Positions 8,694 through 17,413 of a stretch of DNA of 64,000 nucleotides are shown in pieces. Origin of the DNA: Gryllotalpicola ginsengisoli DSM 22003 (GTDB taxonomy: Bacteria; Actinomycetota; Actinomycetes; Actinomycetales; Microbacteriaceae); the NCBI RefSeq assembly GCF_000419445.1, contig NZ_AULK01000001.1, positions 558,001-622,000 on the forward strand, read 5' to 3'. The notes under the pieces were generated by a model, which saw only the letters and a list, made by a program, of their open reading frames with translations, was not told the DNA's origin and searched no databases. The translations under genes and the position numbers were made by a program. Each line of letters begins with the position of its first letter. Position 1 is the first letter of the stretch.

Positions 8694-9623
8694 TCAGGCG
8701 CGCGGGTGGGCCTGGGCGTAGCTCTGCTTGAGCCGGTCGATGGAGACGTGCGTGTAGATCTGGGTCGTGCCGAGGCTCGCGTGGCCGAGGAGCTCTTGCA
8801 CCGCGCGCAGGTCCGCGCCGCCGTCGAGCAGGTGCGTTGCCGCTGTGTGCCGCAGGGTGTGCGGGCCGCGGGGGCCGCTGCCGGGGTAGTCCGCGAGCAG
8901 CCGGGAGACCAGCGCGTAGACCGTGCGGGCGCCGAGCCGCTTGCCCGCGGTTCCGAGCAGCAGGGCGTCGCCTGCGGCATCCGCCCCGCGCTCGGCCAGC
9001 ACGGGCCTGGCCGTGCGCAGATAGTCGACGAGGGCTCCGAGGGCGGGCACGCCGAAGGGCACCGTGCGCTGCTTGTCCCCCTTGCCCGTCACCCGCATGG
9101 TGAGCCGGTCGAGGTCGACGTCGTCGACGTCGAGGCCGACCAGCTCCGACACCCGCACTCCGGTGGCGTAGAGCAGCTCCAGCACGGCCCGGTCGCGCAC
9201 CGCTCCGGGATCGCCGCTCCGGGCACGCTCGGCGGCCCGATCCAGGAGCTCGGCCATCTGCTCGGCGGCGACGACGCGCGGCAGGTGCCGGCCGGTCTTC
9301 GGCGACTTGAGGCGCGCGGCGGGGTCGTTCCGGATGAGCCCCGTGCGCGTGGCCCACGACGTGAACGCGCGAACGGATGCACTGCGCCGCGCGAGCGTCG
9401 TCGCCGCGAGGCCCGCCTGCGCGGCGGCCCATTGCCATTGCCGCAGCAGTTCCAGGTCGACGTCCTCGAGGTCGACCTCGTCTGAACCGGCAGCCTGCGC
9501 CTCTGCGGCGAAGCGCTCGAGCTCCGCGAGATCGGAGCGGTACGACCGCACGGTGGCCGGCGACAGCCCGCGCTCGTAGCGCGCGTGGTCGAGGAAGCGA
9601 GCGATCGCCGAGTGCAGCTTCAT
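8694..9623 (-). CDS. xerC: Tyrosine recombinase XerC
   Basis: A 309-residue site-specific recombinase of the phage-integrase family that resolves chromosome dimers at dif. The N-terminal SAM-like DNA-binding domain (about 1-95) precedes the catalytic domain. Catalytic residues are visible in order: Arg in YATGVRVSEL, Lys in GKGDKQR, HTLRH, HASLGTTQIYTH (nucleophile Tyr). The position between dprA and rpsB is the usual actinobacterial housekeeping locus, which argues against a mobile integrase. Confidence 0.92.
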   Translation of the reverse strand: MKLHSAIARFLDHARYERGLSPATVRSYRSDLAELERFAAEAQAAGSDEVDLEDVDLELLRQWQWAAAQAGLAATTLARRSASVRAFTSWATRTGLIRNDPAARLKSPKTGRHLPRVVAAEQMAELLDRAAERARSGDPGAVRDRAVLELLYATGVRVSELVGLDVDDVDLDRLTMRVTGKGDKQRTVPFGVPALGALVDYLRTARPVLAERGADAAGDALLLGTAGKRLGARTVYALVSRLLADYPGSGPRGPHTLRHTAATHLLDGGADLRAVQELLGHASLGTTQIYTHVSIDRLKQSYAQAHPRA

Positions 9624-9644
9624 TCCCCCAGCATGCTCCCCCGC

Positions 9645-10919
9645 TCAGCTGCGCCGCGGCACCGACACCCAGCCGCGCTCGGTCTTGCGTACCCGCCCGT
9701 CGAGCAGGAGCGTTCCGAGCAGGGAGGCCACCTCGGGTGCGGCCATGCCGCTGCGCCGCGCGACCTCGTCGAGCGGCCGCGGGCTCCGCGCGCTCAGCGC
9801 GTCGAGGGCGCGCATGTACCTCGGGTCCTCCGGATCGGCCAGCGGCTCGGCCGCCGCGTCCAGCCCGCCCACGAGCCGCAGCACGTCGGCGCAGCCCGTC
9901 ACGCACTCGGCTCCGTACTCGCGCATCAGCCGGTGGCATCCCGCAGAGCTCGGGCTCGTCACCGGTCCCGGCACCGCCCCGAGCGGGCGGCCGAGCTTGC
10001 CGGCGTGACCCGCGGTGTTGATCGTGCCGGAGCGCTCGCCGGCCTCCACCACCACGGTCGCCTGGGCGAGGGCGGCGATGACGCGGTTGCGCTGCAGGAA
10101 CCGCCACCGGGTGGGCGGCGAGTCGAACGGCACCTCGGCCACGACGAGCCCGTGGCGCACGATGCGCCGCAGGAGGTCATCGTTGCCGGACGGGTAGAAG
10201 CGGTCGGCGCCCCCGGCGAGCACGGCGACCGTGCCGCCACTGGCCGCGAGCGCCGCCCGGTGGGCCGCGGCGTCGATGCCGTACGCGGCGCCGGAGACGA
10301 CGGTGTAGCCGTGCTCGCACAGCTCGGCCGCCAAGTCGGTGGCCACGTGGGTGCCGTAGGCGGTCGCCGCACGGGCGCCCACGACGGCGATCATCGGAGC
10401 CCGGGTCAGCAGGCCGGCGTCGCCGCGCGCCCAGAGCAGCAACGGGGAATGCTCGCCGAGATCCGCCAGCTGCAGCGGCCACCCTTCGTCGTCGGGGGTG
10501 AGCAGCAGCGCGTCGGAGGCCCGGGCCATCTCGAGCACGGCCTGCACGGAGGCGGCCGGGCCCATGCGCGGGCGCCAGCGGGCGAAGCCCGCGGCGACGC
10601 CGTCGGGCGCCTCGTCGAATCCGCGGCCGCGGTACGCGCGCAGCACGCGCTCCTGCGCCAGGTGCGCGGCCTGACGCAGCTCCCTGCCGGCGATCGCGGG
10701 ACCTCCCTTGTCGTCCCACACCGCCTCGAGCGACGCGCGGGCGCCCAGGTCGTCGACGAGCCGGCCGACCACGCCGTCGCCGGGTTCGGCGATGATGCTC
10801 CACACGATGCGGGCGATCCGCTCCGCGTCTGCGCCGTCGTCGCGCGCCACACCGGCCGGCAACACTCGGTCGAGCAGGGATCGCAGCTGCGCGCCCTCGG
10901 ACTCCCATGGGCGGGTCAT
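9645..10919 (-). CDS. dprA: DNA-processing protein DprA
   Basis: Loads RecA onto incoming single-stranded DNA during transformation. The 424-residue form has an N-terminal helical extension, the Rossmann-like core (VGARAATAYG, VVSGAAYGIDAAAH, AGGADRFYP) and a C-terminal winged-helix segment. The start at ATG 10919 overlaps the comM stop by 4 nt (ATGA), which fixes it despite an open frame further upstream. It belongs to the yraN-comM-dprA group. Confidence 0.93.
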   Translation of the reverse strand: MTRPWESEGAQLRSLLDRVLPAGVARDDGADAERIARIVWSIIAEPGDGVVGRLVDDLGARASLEAVWDDKGGPAIAGRELRQAAHLAQERVLRAYRGRGFDEAPDGVAAGFARWRPRMGPAASVQAVLEMARASDALLLTPDDEGWPLQLADLGEHSPLLLWARGDAGLLTRAPMIAVVGARAATAYGTHVATDLAAELCEHGYTVVSGAAYGIDAAAHRAALAASGGTVAVLAGGADRFYPSGNDDLLRRIVRHGLVVAEVPFDSPPTRWRFLQRNRVIAALAQATVVVEAGERSGTINTAGHAGKLGRPLGAVPGPVTSPSSAGCHRLMREYGAECVTGCADVLRLVGGLDAAAEPLADPEDPRYMRALDALSARSPRPLDEVARRSGMAAPEVASLLGTLLLDGRVRKTERGWVSVPRRS

Positions 10920-12451
10920 GCGGCATCCCCCTCGTGCATGGCGGTCGCTTCCGCGACCTGCTCGGTGCCGGGCGTCGGGAGCCCGTCCAGGTCCGCGATG
11001 CTCCAGGCCAGCCGGAGGATCTTGAGGAAGCCGCGCATCGTCAGGCCCTCGCGGCTCATCCGCGTGTAGAGCGGTTTCGTCACAGGGTCCGGCAGCCGGT
11101 ACCGCCCGGAGGTCAGCCAGCGGCCCGGCAGCTGCGCATTGCTGCTCCACGGCGTGCCGGAGAGCCGGCGCCGGGCCGCCTCCCGCGCACGCGTCACCAG
11201 CGCCCGCGCCTCGGCGGTCGTCGGCGCGCGCAACTCCTCCGCGCGCCGCAGCTGCGCCACCGACATGCGGTGCAGCACGAGCTGGATGTCGAGTCGGTCG
11301 GCGAGCGGGCCGGACACGCGCGCCAGGTACTCCCTCCGTCGGTGCGGCGGGCAGGTGCACTCCCCGGACGGGAGCCCGTAGTAGCCGCACGGGCACGGAT
11401 TGGCGGCCATCACCAGCTGGAACCTCGCCGGGAACTCCGCCTTCCCATTGCCGCGCGCGATGGTGATCCGCCCCGACTCGAGGGGCTGACGCAGCGTGTT
11501 CAGCACGTGCTTTCCGAACTCCGGCGCCTCGTCGAGGAAGAGCACCCCGTGATCGGCGCGCGTGATCGCGCCCGGGCGGATGCGCCCGCTGCCGCCGCCC
11601 ACCATCGCCGCCTCGCTCGCCGAGTGGTGCGGCGCCTCGAACGGCGGCCGGGTGACGAGCGAGGTCACCGCGCCGAGCTGCGTGAGCGACCGCACCGCGG
11701 TGGCCTCGAGCGAGGCGCGCTCGTCGAGGTCGGGCAGCACCCCCGGCATCCGCTCGGCCAGCATGGTCTTGCCCGAGCCCGGCGGGCCGATGAAGAACAG
11801 ATGATGCCCGCCTGCCGCAGCCACGAGCAGCGCGCGCACCGCCTCGCTGTTGCCGATCACGTCGGAGAGGTCGCGCTGCTCTTCGCTCGCCACCGCCTGG
11901 GCCGCGGGCATGATCGGCTCGACCTCGAGCGGGGTGAAGTCGCCGCCGTGGCGGATCGCGGCCTCGCGCAACGACGCGACCGGCACCACCTCGGCGCCCG
12001 GCACGAGGGATGCCTCGGCCAGGTTCCCGGCCGGCACCATGATGCGCCGCGCGCCGGCGGCGACGGCCGCGTGCACGGCCGGCAGCACTCCGAGCACCGG
12101 GCGCACCCTGCCGTCGAGCCCCAGCTCGCCGAGATGCACGGTGCCGGCGATGGAGCGCGCCGAGACCCGGCCCGCGGCGGCCATGGCCGCCAGCGCTATC
12201 CCCAAATCGAAGGCGGAGCCGTGCTTGGGCAGAATCGCGGGCGACAGGTTGGCGGTGAGGCGGTGCTGCGCCAGGGAGCAGCCGATGTTGGCGGTGGCGG
12301 CGAGCACCCGATGCGCGGCCTCGGCGAGCGACGTGTCGGGCAAGCCGATGAGCGTGAACTTCGGCAGGCCCGAGGTGATGGAGGCCTCCACCTCGACGAG
12401 CGCGCCGTTCAGGCCGTCGAGCGCCACGGAGAGGGTGCGGGCGACGGCCAT
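10916..12451 (-). CDS. comM: YifB/ComM family Mg-chelatase-like AAA ATPase
   Basis: A 511-residue protein linked to natural transformation and branch migration in other bacteria. The N-terminal Lon-protease-like domain (about 1-180, lacking need of a peptidase site) is followed by an AAA module with Walker A GPPGSGKTML and Walker B LFLDEAPEF. A C-terminal Mg-chelatase domain follows, with a CPCGYYG...CTCPP zinc-like segment. The start at ATG 12451 overlaps the yraN stop by one base (TGATG). Confidence 0.93.
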   Translation of the reverse strand: MAVARTLSVALDGLNGALVEVEASITSGLPKFTLIGLPDTSLAEAAHRVLAATANIGCSLAQHRLTANLSPAILPKHGSAFDLGIALAAMAAAGRVSARSIAGTVHLGELGLDGRVRPVLGVLPAVHAAVAAGARRIMVPAGNLAEASLVPGAEVVPVASLREAAIRHGGDFTPLEVEPIMPAAQAVASEEQRDLSDVIGNSEAVRALLVAAAGGHHLFFIGPPGSGKTMLAERMPGVLPDLDERASLEATAVRSLTQLGAVTSLVTRPPFEAPHHSASEAAMVGGGSGRIRPGAITRADHGVLFLDEAPEFGKHVLNTLRQPLESGRITIARGNGKAEFPARFQLVMAANPCPCGYYGLPSGECTCPPHRRREYLARVSGPLADRLDIQLVLHRMSVAQLRRAEELRAPTTAEARALVTRAREAARRRLSGTPWSSNAQLPGRWLTSGRYRLPDPVTKPLYTRMSREGLTMRGFLKILRLAWSIADLDGLPTPGTEQVAEATAMHEGDAA

Positions 12452-12819
12452 CAGCTCACCCCGCGCAGGTGCTCGATGCGGGCGGGCCCGTCGAGGCCGC
12501 CGATGACGGCGACGACGTCGACCCGGATCGCGCCGGCCGCGGCATCCGTCGCCCTGCACCACTCGGCCGCCAGCCGGCGCAGCCGGGCCAGCTTGCGCGG
12601 GGTGATCGCCTCGAACGGATGCCCGAAACCCAGCCCGCTGCGCGTCTTCACCTCGACGAAGACCGTCGTGCCGCCGTGCCGGGCGACGATGTCAAGCTCG
12701 CCGCGCGTGCCGCGCCAATTGCGGTCGACGATGTCGTACCCGAGGGATTCGAGATACCGCGCCGCGACGGTCTCGCCGGCCGCGCCCAGCGTGTCTTTGA
12801 GTGCCATGCCGGGCAGCAT
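12451..12819 (-). CDS. YraN family (UPF0102) endonuclease-like protein
   Basis: A protein of 118-122 residues with the restriction-endonuclease-like core: RYLESLGYDIVDRNWR, GELDIVARHG, VFVEVKTRSG (the E-x-D...E-x-K nuclease pattern is complete). Two ATGs are possible, at 12819 and 12807. The family usually begins MxxKDxLGxxGE, which favours 12807, but neither has a clear ribosome binding site. It is translationally coupled to comM. Confidence 0.85.
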   Translation of the reverse strand: MLPGMALKDTLGAAGETVAARYLESLGYDIVDRNWRGTRGELDIVARHGGTTVFVEVKTRSGLGFGHPFEAITPRKLARLRRLAAEWCRATDAAAGAIRVDVVAVIGGLDGPARIEHLRGVS

Positions 12820-12904
12820 GGCGCAGGCGTGCGACCGCGGCGGGCCGCGGATGCCCGATCAGTGGAGAACACGGCCGGTCCCGCGGCTGTGCGGGGGAAG
12901 TGCG

Positions 12905-13228
12905 CTACTCGTCGAGCGCGAGTTCCTTGGGCAGCTCGAACTCCTTGGTGGACAGCTCCTCGATGTTGACGTCCTTGAAGGTGAGCACGCGCACGGATTT
13001 CACGAAGCGGTCGGCGCGGTAGACGTCCCACACCCAGACGTCGTGCATCGTGAGCTCGAAGTAGAAGTCGTTCTCGGTGTCACGGCGCACGAACTCGACC
13101 TCGTTGGCCAGGTAGAACCGGCGCTCGGTCTCGATCACGTACTTGAACTGGCTGACGACATCGCGGTATTCGCGGTACAGCGCCAGCTCGACCTCGCGGT
13201 CGTAGTCGTCGAACTCGTCTTCGTCCAT
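12905..13228 (-). CDS. DUF2469 family protein
   Basis: A highly acidic 107-residue protein, strongly conserved across Actinobacteria and always found between rnhB and yraN. It starts MDEDEFDDYDREVELALYRE. Function is unknown. A TAGACT hexamer lies 10 nt before the ATG, so the mRNA has at most a few leader bases. This implies its own promoter inside the lepB-rnhB-yraN gene row. Confidence 0.88.
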   Translation of the reverse strand: MDEDEFDDYDREVELALYREYRDVVSQFKYVIETERRFYLANEVEFVRRDTENDFYFELTMHDVWVWDVYRADRFVKSVRVLTFKDVNIEELSTKEFELPKELALDE

Positions 13229-13238
13229 CGTGAGGTCG

Positions 13239-13244
13239 AGTCTA
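13239..13244 (-). promoter_or_regulatory. -10 element for the DUF2469 gene
   Basis: TAGACT on the minus strand, 10 nt upstream of the ATG at 13228, just outside the rnhB stop. Predicted leader of 0-4 nt. Confidence 0.4.
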
Positions 13245-13895
13245 CGCGGCGGCGTGCAGCCAGGTGAGCCGATGATGGGCGCTCGGCCCCAGCTGGGTGA
13301 TGGCCTCGAGGTGCGCCGGGCTGCCGTACCCCTTGTTCGACGCCCAGCCGTACCCGGGCAGGTCGCCGTGCAGCTCGATCATGTGCCGATCGCGGTGCAC
13401 TTTGGCGATCACGGATGCCGCGGCGACGCTCGCGCACGCCATGTCGGCCTTGACGCGCGTGGTCAACGTCATCGGCCGCTCGAGCACGGGGTTCAGGTAG
13501 TCGAAATTGCCGTCTAGCAGCAGCGCGGCCTCGTCGAGCGCCGCACCCGCCTCGCGCAGCGCCGTGAGCGCGCGCCACCCGGCCAGGCCCAGCGCCTGCA
13601 TGATGCCGTGCTCGTCGATCTCGGCGGGCGTCGCCTCGCCGACCGCGCTGAAGCGCACCCACTCGCGGCACCGCGGCGCGAGCTGCTCGCGCACCGGCTC
13701 GGCCAGCAGTTTCGAGTCCCGCAGACCCTGCGGGTGCTCGCCGACCTCCCGGTCGATGACCACCATGCCGACCGCGACCGGGCCGGCCAGGGCGCCACGC
13801 CCCACCTCGTCGACGCCGACGATGTAGCGAGCTCCCCCGGCGAGCAGCTCGAACTCCACGGCGAGGTCGGGCACCGCGGCGGGGCCCGGGGTCAC
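13242..13895 (-). CDS. rnhB: Ribonuclease HII
   Basis: Removes ribonucleotides and RNA primers from DNA, 217 residues. Motifs: GVDEVGRGALAGP (catalytic Asp-Glu), SKLL, and the later Asp in LLLDGNFDYL and VKADMACASVAAASVIAKV. The GTG start at 13895 overlaps the lepB stop by 4 nt (GTGA); the longer open frame upstream is not supported. It is part of the rplS-lepB-rnhB row typical of Actinobacteria. Confidence 0.94.
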   Translation of the reverse strand: MTPGPAAVPDLAVEFELLAGGARYIVGVDEVGRGALAGPVAVGMVVIDREVGEHPQGLRDSKLLAEPVREQLAPRCREWVRFSAVGEATPAEIDEHGIMQALGLAGWRALTALREAGAALDEAALLLDGNFDYLNPVLERPMTLTTRVKADMACASVAAASVIAKVHRDRHMIELHGDLPGYGWASNKGYGSPAHLEAITQLGPSAHHRLTWLHAAA

Positions 13896-14668
13896 TTCTC
13901 GCGCTCCTCCACGCCGCGGAACACCTCGGGGTAGTTCGACAGCCACGACCATCGCGAGATCGGCCAGCTGATCAGGATGGCGCGGCCGACGACGTCGTCC
14001 TCGGGCACGAAGCCCTTGTCGGGAAGGCCCTGGTTCATGCTGGAGTCCTGCGAATTCAGGCGGTTGTCGCCGAGCACCCACAGCTCGCCGGGCGGCACGT
14101 TCACGTCGAAAGTCTGTCCCGCGTGAAGTTCGCCGTCGGGCACGTTGATGTACGGCTCCTTCAGCGGCACGCCGTTGACGGTGATCTGGTTGAGGGCGTT
14201 GCAGCACACCACGTGATCGCCGGGCAGGCCGATGACCCGCTTGACGAGGTGGTCGTCGCTGTCCGCCGACGAGAGTCCGACGAAGGTGAAGAACCAGTCG
14301 ACGGCCTTGGCGATCGGATTCGTCGGCTCGGGCGTGCTCACCACGTCGGAGTCGCTCAGCCAGCCGCCCGGGTCCTTGAACACGACGATGTCGCCGCGGT
14401 GGATCGGCATGATGCGCGGCTCGAGCTCGTTGACGATGATCCGGTCGTCGACGGCGACGTTCGCGCCGCCCATCAGCGTGTTCTCCATCGAGGCCGAAGG
14501 GATGTAGAAGGAGCGGATCAGGAAGGTCTTGATCAGGAACGAGACGAGCAGCGCGACCAGGAAGATGACCACGATGTCGCGCACGAACAGGCCGATGTTG
14601 CGCGAGCGACGCTTGGCGGCAGATCCCGCCCTCGTCGTCGGGGGACCGTCTGCCGTGCTGTCAGTCAT
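13892..14668 (-). CDS. lepB: Signal peptidase I
   Basis: Cleaves signal peptides of exported proteins on the outer face of the membrane, 258 residues. One N-terminal membrane helix (about 27-50) is followed by the catalytic Ser in IPSASMENT and the catalytic Lys in HLVKRVIGLPGD; the box E motif GDNRLNSQDS is present. It lies downstream of rplS behind a hairpin and is coupled to rnhB. Confidence 0.94.
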   Translation of the reverse strand: MTDSTADGPPTTRAGSAAKRRSRNIGLFVRDIVVIFLVALLVSFLIKTFLIRSFYIPSASMENTLMGGANVAVDDRIIVNELEPRIMPIHRGDIVVFKDPGGWLSDSDVVSTPEPTNPIAKAVDWFFTFVGLSSADSDDHLVKRVIGLPGDHVVCCNALNQITVNGVPLKEPYINVPDGELHAGQTFDVNVPPGELWVLGDNRLNSQDSSMNQGLPDKGFVPEDDVVGRAILISWPISRWSWLSNYPEVFRGVEEREK

Positions 14669-14708
14669 CTCGTCCTTGCCTGCGATCCGCGAAGGCCCCG
14701 GATGGGAA

Positions 14709-14744
14709 GAGCCCCCGCCCTCCAGTGTAGGGGGACGGGGGCTC
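14709..14744 (-). terminator. GC-rich terminator hairpin between rplS and lepB
   Basis: GAGCCCCCG pairs with CGGGGGCTC, extended inward by CC/GG, followed on the minus strand by a short pyrimidine stretch TCTTCCC. The U-run is weak, so partial read-through into lepB is possible. Confidence 0.6.
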
Positions 14745-14766
14745 TGGACTCGCCGAGAGGCGCGGC

Positions 14767-15114
14767 TTACGCCTCGCGCTTCTCGCGGATCTTGGCCTTC
14801 TTGCCGCGCAGCTCGCGCAGGTAGTAGAGCTTCGCGCGACGCACGTCACCGCGGGTGACGACCTCGATCTTGTCGATGATCGGCGAGTGCACCGGGAAGG
14901 TGCGCTCGACGCCGACCTGGAAGCTCACCTTGCGGACCGTGAAGGTCTCACGCACGCCGTGGCCGGAGCGGCCGAGGACGATGCCCTGGAAGACCTGGAT
15001 GCGCGAGCGGTTGCCCTCGACGATGTTGACGTGCACCTTGACGGTGTCACCGGGGCGGAAGTCGGGGACGTCGGACTTGAGGCTGGCGGCATCCACCTGG
15101 TCGAGGATGTTCAT
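14767..15114 (-). CDS. rplS: 50S ribosomal protein L19
   Basis: A 115-residue large-subunit protein at the 30S-50S interface. It begins [15 protein letters not shown] and ends in the basic REKREA tail; [11 protein letters not shown] and [12 protein letters not shown] are typical. The start at ATG 15114 is preceded by GAAGAA; upstream in-frame codons are leader. Its own promoter (TTGGCG-N17-CAGAAT) sits near the trmD stop. Confidence 0.96.
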   Translation of the reverse strand: MNILDQVDAASLKSDVPDFRPGDTVKVHVNIVEGNRSRIQVFQGIVLGRSGHGVRETFTVRKVSFQVGVERTFPVHSPIIDKIEVVTRGDVRRAKLYYLRELRGKKAKIREKREA

Positions 15115-15234
15115 TTCTTCAGCTGCGCTCTCTGCGTCCGCCACAGGTCGGGCGCGATCGATGATCGGTAAGAGTGGGAGTCTCCGCGTGGATGTGGGCT
15201 CCCCTGTGGCAGGGCCGCACGCGGCACAACTGCC

Positions 15235-15264
15235 TATTCTGCCAGAGGGGGAGCGGCGCGCCAA
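15235..15264 (-). promoter_or_regulatory. rplS: Promoter for rplS
   Basis: On the minus strand TTGGCG is followed 17 nt later by CAGAAT. The string TCTGGCAGAAT recurs in front of rpsP, which suggests a shared ribosomal-protein promoter type. The predicted leader is about 110 nt. Confidence 0.5.
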
Positions 15265-15265
15265 A

Positions 15266-15961
15266 TCAGGGTTCGCGCGGCTCCAGGAGGTCCGGCCGCA
15301 CGCGCCGCGTGCGCTCGAGCTGCTGCTCGCGTCGCCATGCCGCGATGGCGCCGTGGTTGCCCGACAGCAGCACGGGCGGCACCTCGCGCCCTCGCCAGCT
15401 GGCCGGTTTCGTGTAGCTCGGGTATTCGAGCAGGCCGTCTTCGTGGCTCTCCTCCACGAGCGACTCCGGGTTGCCGACGACCCCGGGGATCAGGCGTCCG
15501 ATCGCCTCGATCATCGCCATCACCGCGACCTCTCCCCCGTTCAGCACGTAGTCGCCCACGCTGACGAGCTTCACGCGTGCACGCTGCTCGTACTCGTCGA
15601 AGACGCGCTGGTCGATGCCTTCGTAGCGCCCGCAGCCGAACACGAGGTGCTGTTCGGTCGCGAGCTCGCGCGCGCGTGCCTGCGTGAACACCTCGCCCGC
15701 CGGCGACGGGAAGATGACGAGCGGATCGGATGCGCCCTCGAGCACCGCGTCGAGGGCTTCGCCCCACGGCTCCGGCTTCATGACCATGCCGGCGCCCCCG
15801 CCGTACGGGGTGTCGTCGACGGTGCGATGCCGGTCGTGCGTCCAGTCGCGCAGATCGTGCACCGCAAGATCGATGATCCCGCTGGTGCGGGCCCTGCCGA
15901 GCAGCGAGATGTCGAGCGCATCGAAGAACGACGGGAAGATCGTCACGATGTCGATGCGCAT
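15266..15961 (-). CDS. trmD: tRNA (guanine-N1-)-methyltransferase
   Basis: Methylates G37 of tRNAs with S-adenosylmethionine using a trefoil-knot SPOUT fold, 231 residues. Motifs: [13 protein letters not shown] start, [38 protein letters not shown] and PGVVGN. A TAGACT -10 hexamer lies 7 nt before the ATG, so the transcript is likely leaderless. This is notable because rpsP, khpA and rimM, its usual operon partners, are separated from it here by a sirohydrochlorin-chelatase-like gene. Confidence 0.95.
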   Translation of the reverse strand: MRIDIVTIFPSFFDALDISLLGRARTSGIIDLAVHDLRDWTHDRHRTVDDTPYGGGAGMVMKPEPWGEALDAVLEGASDPLVIFPSPAGEVFTQARARELATEQHLVFGCGRYEGIDQRVFDEYEQRARVKLVSVGDYVLNGGEVAVMAMIEAIGRLIPGVVGNPESLVEESHEDGLLEYPSYTKPASWRGREVPPVLLSGNHGAIAAWRREQQLERTRRVRPDLLEPREP

Positions 15962-15968
15962 GACGGGA

Positions 15969-15974
15969 AGTCTA
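15969..15974 (-). promoter_or_regulatory. trmD: -10 element, leaderless trmD
   Basis: TAGACT with a 7-nt spacer to the trmD ATG at 15961. No Shine-Dalgarno sequence is seen. Confidence 0.5.
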
Positions 15975-15975
15975 T

Positions 15976-16743
15976 TCAGGCCAGTTGCGCCGCCCCCGCC
16001 TCGTAGCGCGCGAGCACCAGGTCGACCAGCGCCTGCGGCGGCCTGCGTCCGGCGGCGAGCAAGGGACCGGAGACCACATCGCCCCCGACCGAGGCCGTGA
16101 CCTCCGCGAAGCGCCCGGGCGAGAGCAGGTAGCTCGCCACGATCACGCGGCTGCCCGGGTGGAGCCGGCGCATGGTGTCGACGGCGGATGCCAGGCGCGG
16201 CACCGCCGCCGAGAGGAATCCGACGGTCACGTTGCGCTCCAGAAGCCCCGCGAGGTGCCTGCCGACGGCGATGCAGTCGCGCACGGCGCGGTGGTCGCTC
16301 GAGCCGGCGGCGGCGAGCACGATCACGTCGTCGGCGGCGAGCCCCAGTTCGGTCAGTTTCGCGGCCAGCAGCTCGACGATCACGGCGTCGGGTCCGAGGG
16401 CCCGGGAGATCGCGGTGCGGCGGGTGCGCTGGGCCGCCAGCTCGTGCGCGAGGTCGCCGTGCACGTGGAAGCCCGCCGAGAGCATCAGCGGCACGACGAC
16501 GACGGGTTCGCCGGGGGCGAGCTGTTCGGCGATGGTCGCTCCGAGCTCCGGCTGGTGCACGTCGACGACCGAGCCGACCACGTGCAGTCCGGGCGCCGCG
16601 CGGGAGACCGCCTGCAGCAGGGTGTCGACGGCGGGGTCATCCGTGAGCTCTTTGGGCCCCTGCGCGACCGCGAGCAGCGCCGGCCGCGACGGTGTGCGAC
16701 CGGACCGGTCGCCGGGACCCCACGGGGCTGGCGCGAGCGTCAC
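15976..16743 (-). CDS. Sirohydrochlorin chelatase-like (CbiX/SirB) protein with altered active site
   Basis: A 255-residue protein with two tandem CbiX-type domains (about 20-130 and 140-250). In this family the first strand ends in AHGS/AHGT, whose His helps insert metal into sirohydrochlorin. Here the segment reads [10 protein letters not shown], so Gln replaces that His. The second motif, [10 protein letters not shown], is intact. GTG 16743 after GGGGGAA is preferred; the frame stays open to 16824. It is inserted between rimM and trmD, a place normally occupied only by ribosome-related genes. Metal-chelatase activity is uncertain; a metal-binding or sensing role is possible. Confidence 0.7.
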   Translation of the reverse strand: MTLAPAPWGPGDRSGRTPSRPALLAVAQGPKELTDDPAVDTLLQAVSRAAPGLHVVGSVVDVHQPELGATIAEQLAPGEPVVVVPLMLSAGFHVHGDLAHELAAQRTRRTAISRALGPDAVIVELLAAKLTELGLAADDVIVLAAAGSSDHRAVRDCIAVGRHLAGLLERNVTVGFLSAAVPRLASAVDTMRRLHPGSRVIVASYLLSPGRFAEVTASVGGDVVSGPLLAAGRRPPQALVDLVLARYEAGAAQLA

Positions 16744-16817
16744 TGGTGGTTCCCCCGGGCCGACCTGGTCATGGTCCGAAGTTATGAGAGGCGTGTTTCG
16801 CCGGAGTGCACCGACGT

Positions 16818-16835
16818 GTTTCACGCGCGTGAAAC
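16818..16835. promoter_or_regulatory. Perfect 18-bp palindrome upstream of the CbiX-like gene
   Basis: GTTTCACGCGCGTGAAAC reads identically on both strands and lies 75 nt before the preferred start codon. A CATAAC/TAACTT -10-like sequence is in between. This fits an operator for a dimeric regulator. The regulator is unknown. Confidence 0.55.
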
Positions 16836-16864
16836 CGCGGCCCCCGCTCGGGGGTCAGCCGCGG
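16832..16864 (-). terminator. Hairpin terminator after rimM
   Basis: Immediately after the rimM stop, CCGCGGC pairs with GCCGCGG around an inner CCCC/GGGG stem, followed by TTT. It shares its edge with the palindrome at 16818-16835. The U-run is short, so termination may be partial. Confidence 0.55.
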
Positions 16865-17413
16865 TCACTCCTCGTCGGGCAGGTCCTCGAACAAGCCCGC
16901 GGGCGGCGTGACCGTGAGCGTTCCGGCAGCGACGTCGACCTCGGGGACGATCGCCGACACGAACGGCACGAGCACCTCGCCGCGGGGCGTCTCGATCGCC
17001 AGGAGGTCTTGCGCGGGCAGGTGGTCGACGCGCGCCACGCGGCCGACCTCGGCCCCGTCACGCAGCACGGTGAGGCCGACGAGCTGATGGTCGTACCACG
17101 CGTCGTCCTCGCCCGGGTCGTCGTCGGCGTCGACCCACAGGATCGCCTTCACGAGCGACTCGGCCTCGTCACGGTCGTCGACGCCGACGAAGAAGCCGAC
17201 GGGGTGGCCGTTGTACCAGCGCAACTCCTTCAGCTCCAGGTTCTTGCCGTGCCACTTCGATGTGGGCGGCACCTGCAGCGAGAAGATCGCACCGGGAGTG
17301 AAGCGGCGCTCGGGGTCGTCGGTGTAGAGCTCGAGCTTCAGCGCACCCTTGAGCCCGTGGGCCTTGGTCAGGCGCCCGACGCGGAGCTGGGTTCCGGTCT
17401 GCTTCCCCGCCAT
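16865..17413 (-). CDS. rimM: Ribosome maturation factor RimM
   Basis: Assists 30S assembly by binding S19, 182 residues. The N-terminal domain starts QLRVGRLTKAHGLKGALKLELYTDDPERRF and the PRC-barrel domain follows. An internal acidic insertion (WVDADDDPGEDDAWYD) is typical of actinobacterial forms. Its ATG overlaps the khpA stop by one base (TGATG). Confidence 0.94.
   Translation of the reverse strand: MAGKQTGTQLRVGRLTKAHGLKGALKLELYTDDPERRFTPGAIFSLQVPPTSKWHGKNLELKELRWYNGHPVGFFVGVDDRDEAESLVKAILWVDADDDPGEDDAWYDHQLVGLTVLRDGAEVGRVARVDHLPAQDLLAIETPRGEVLVPFVSAIVPEVDVAAGTLTVTPPAGLFEDLPDEE

Noticed and set aside
8694-9623. XerC-like recombinase considered as an integrase of a mobile element
   Set aside because: It lies in the conserved dprA-rpsB chromosomal context, with no attachment repeats, no phage genes and no base-composition shift.
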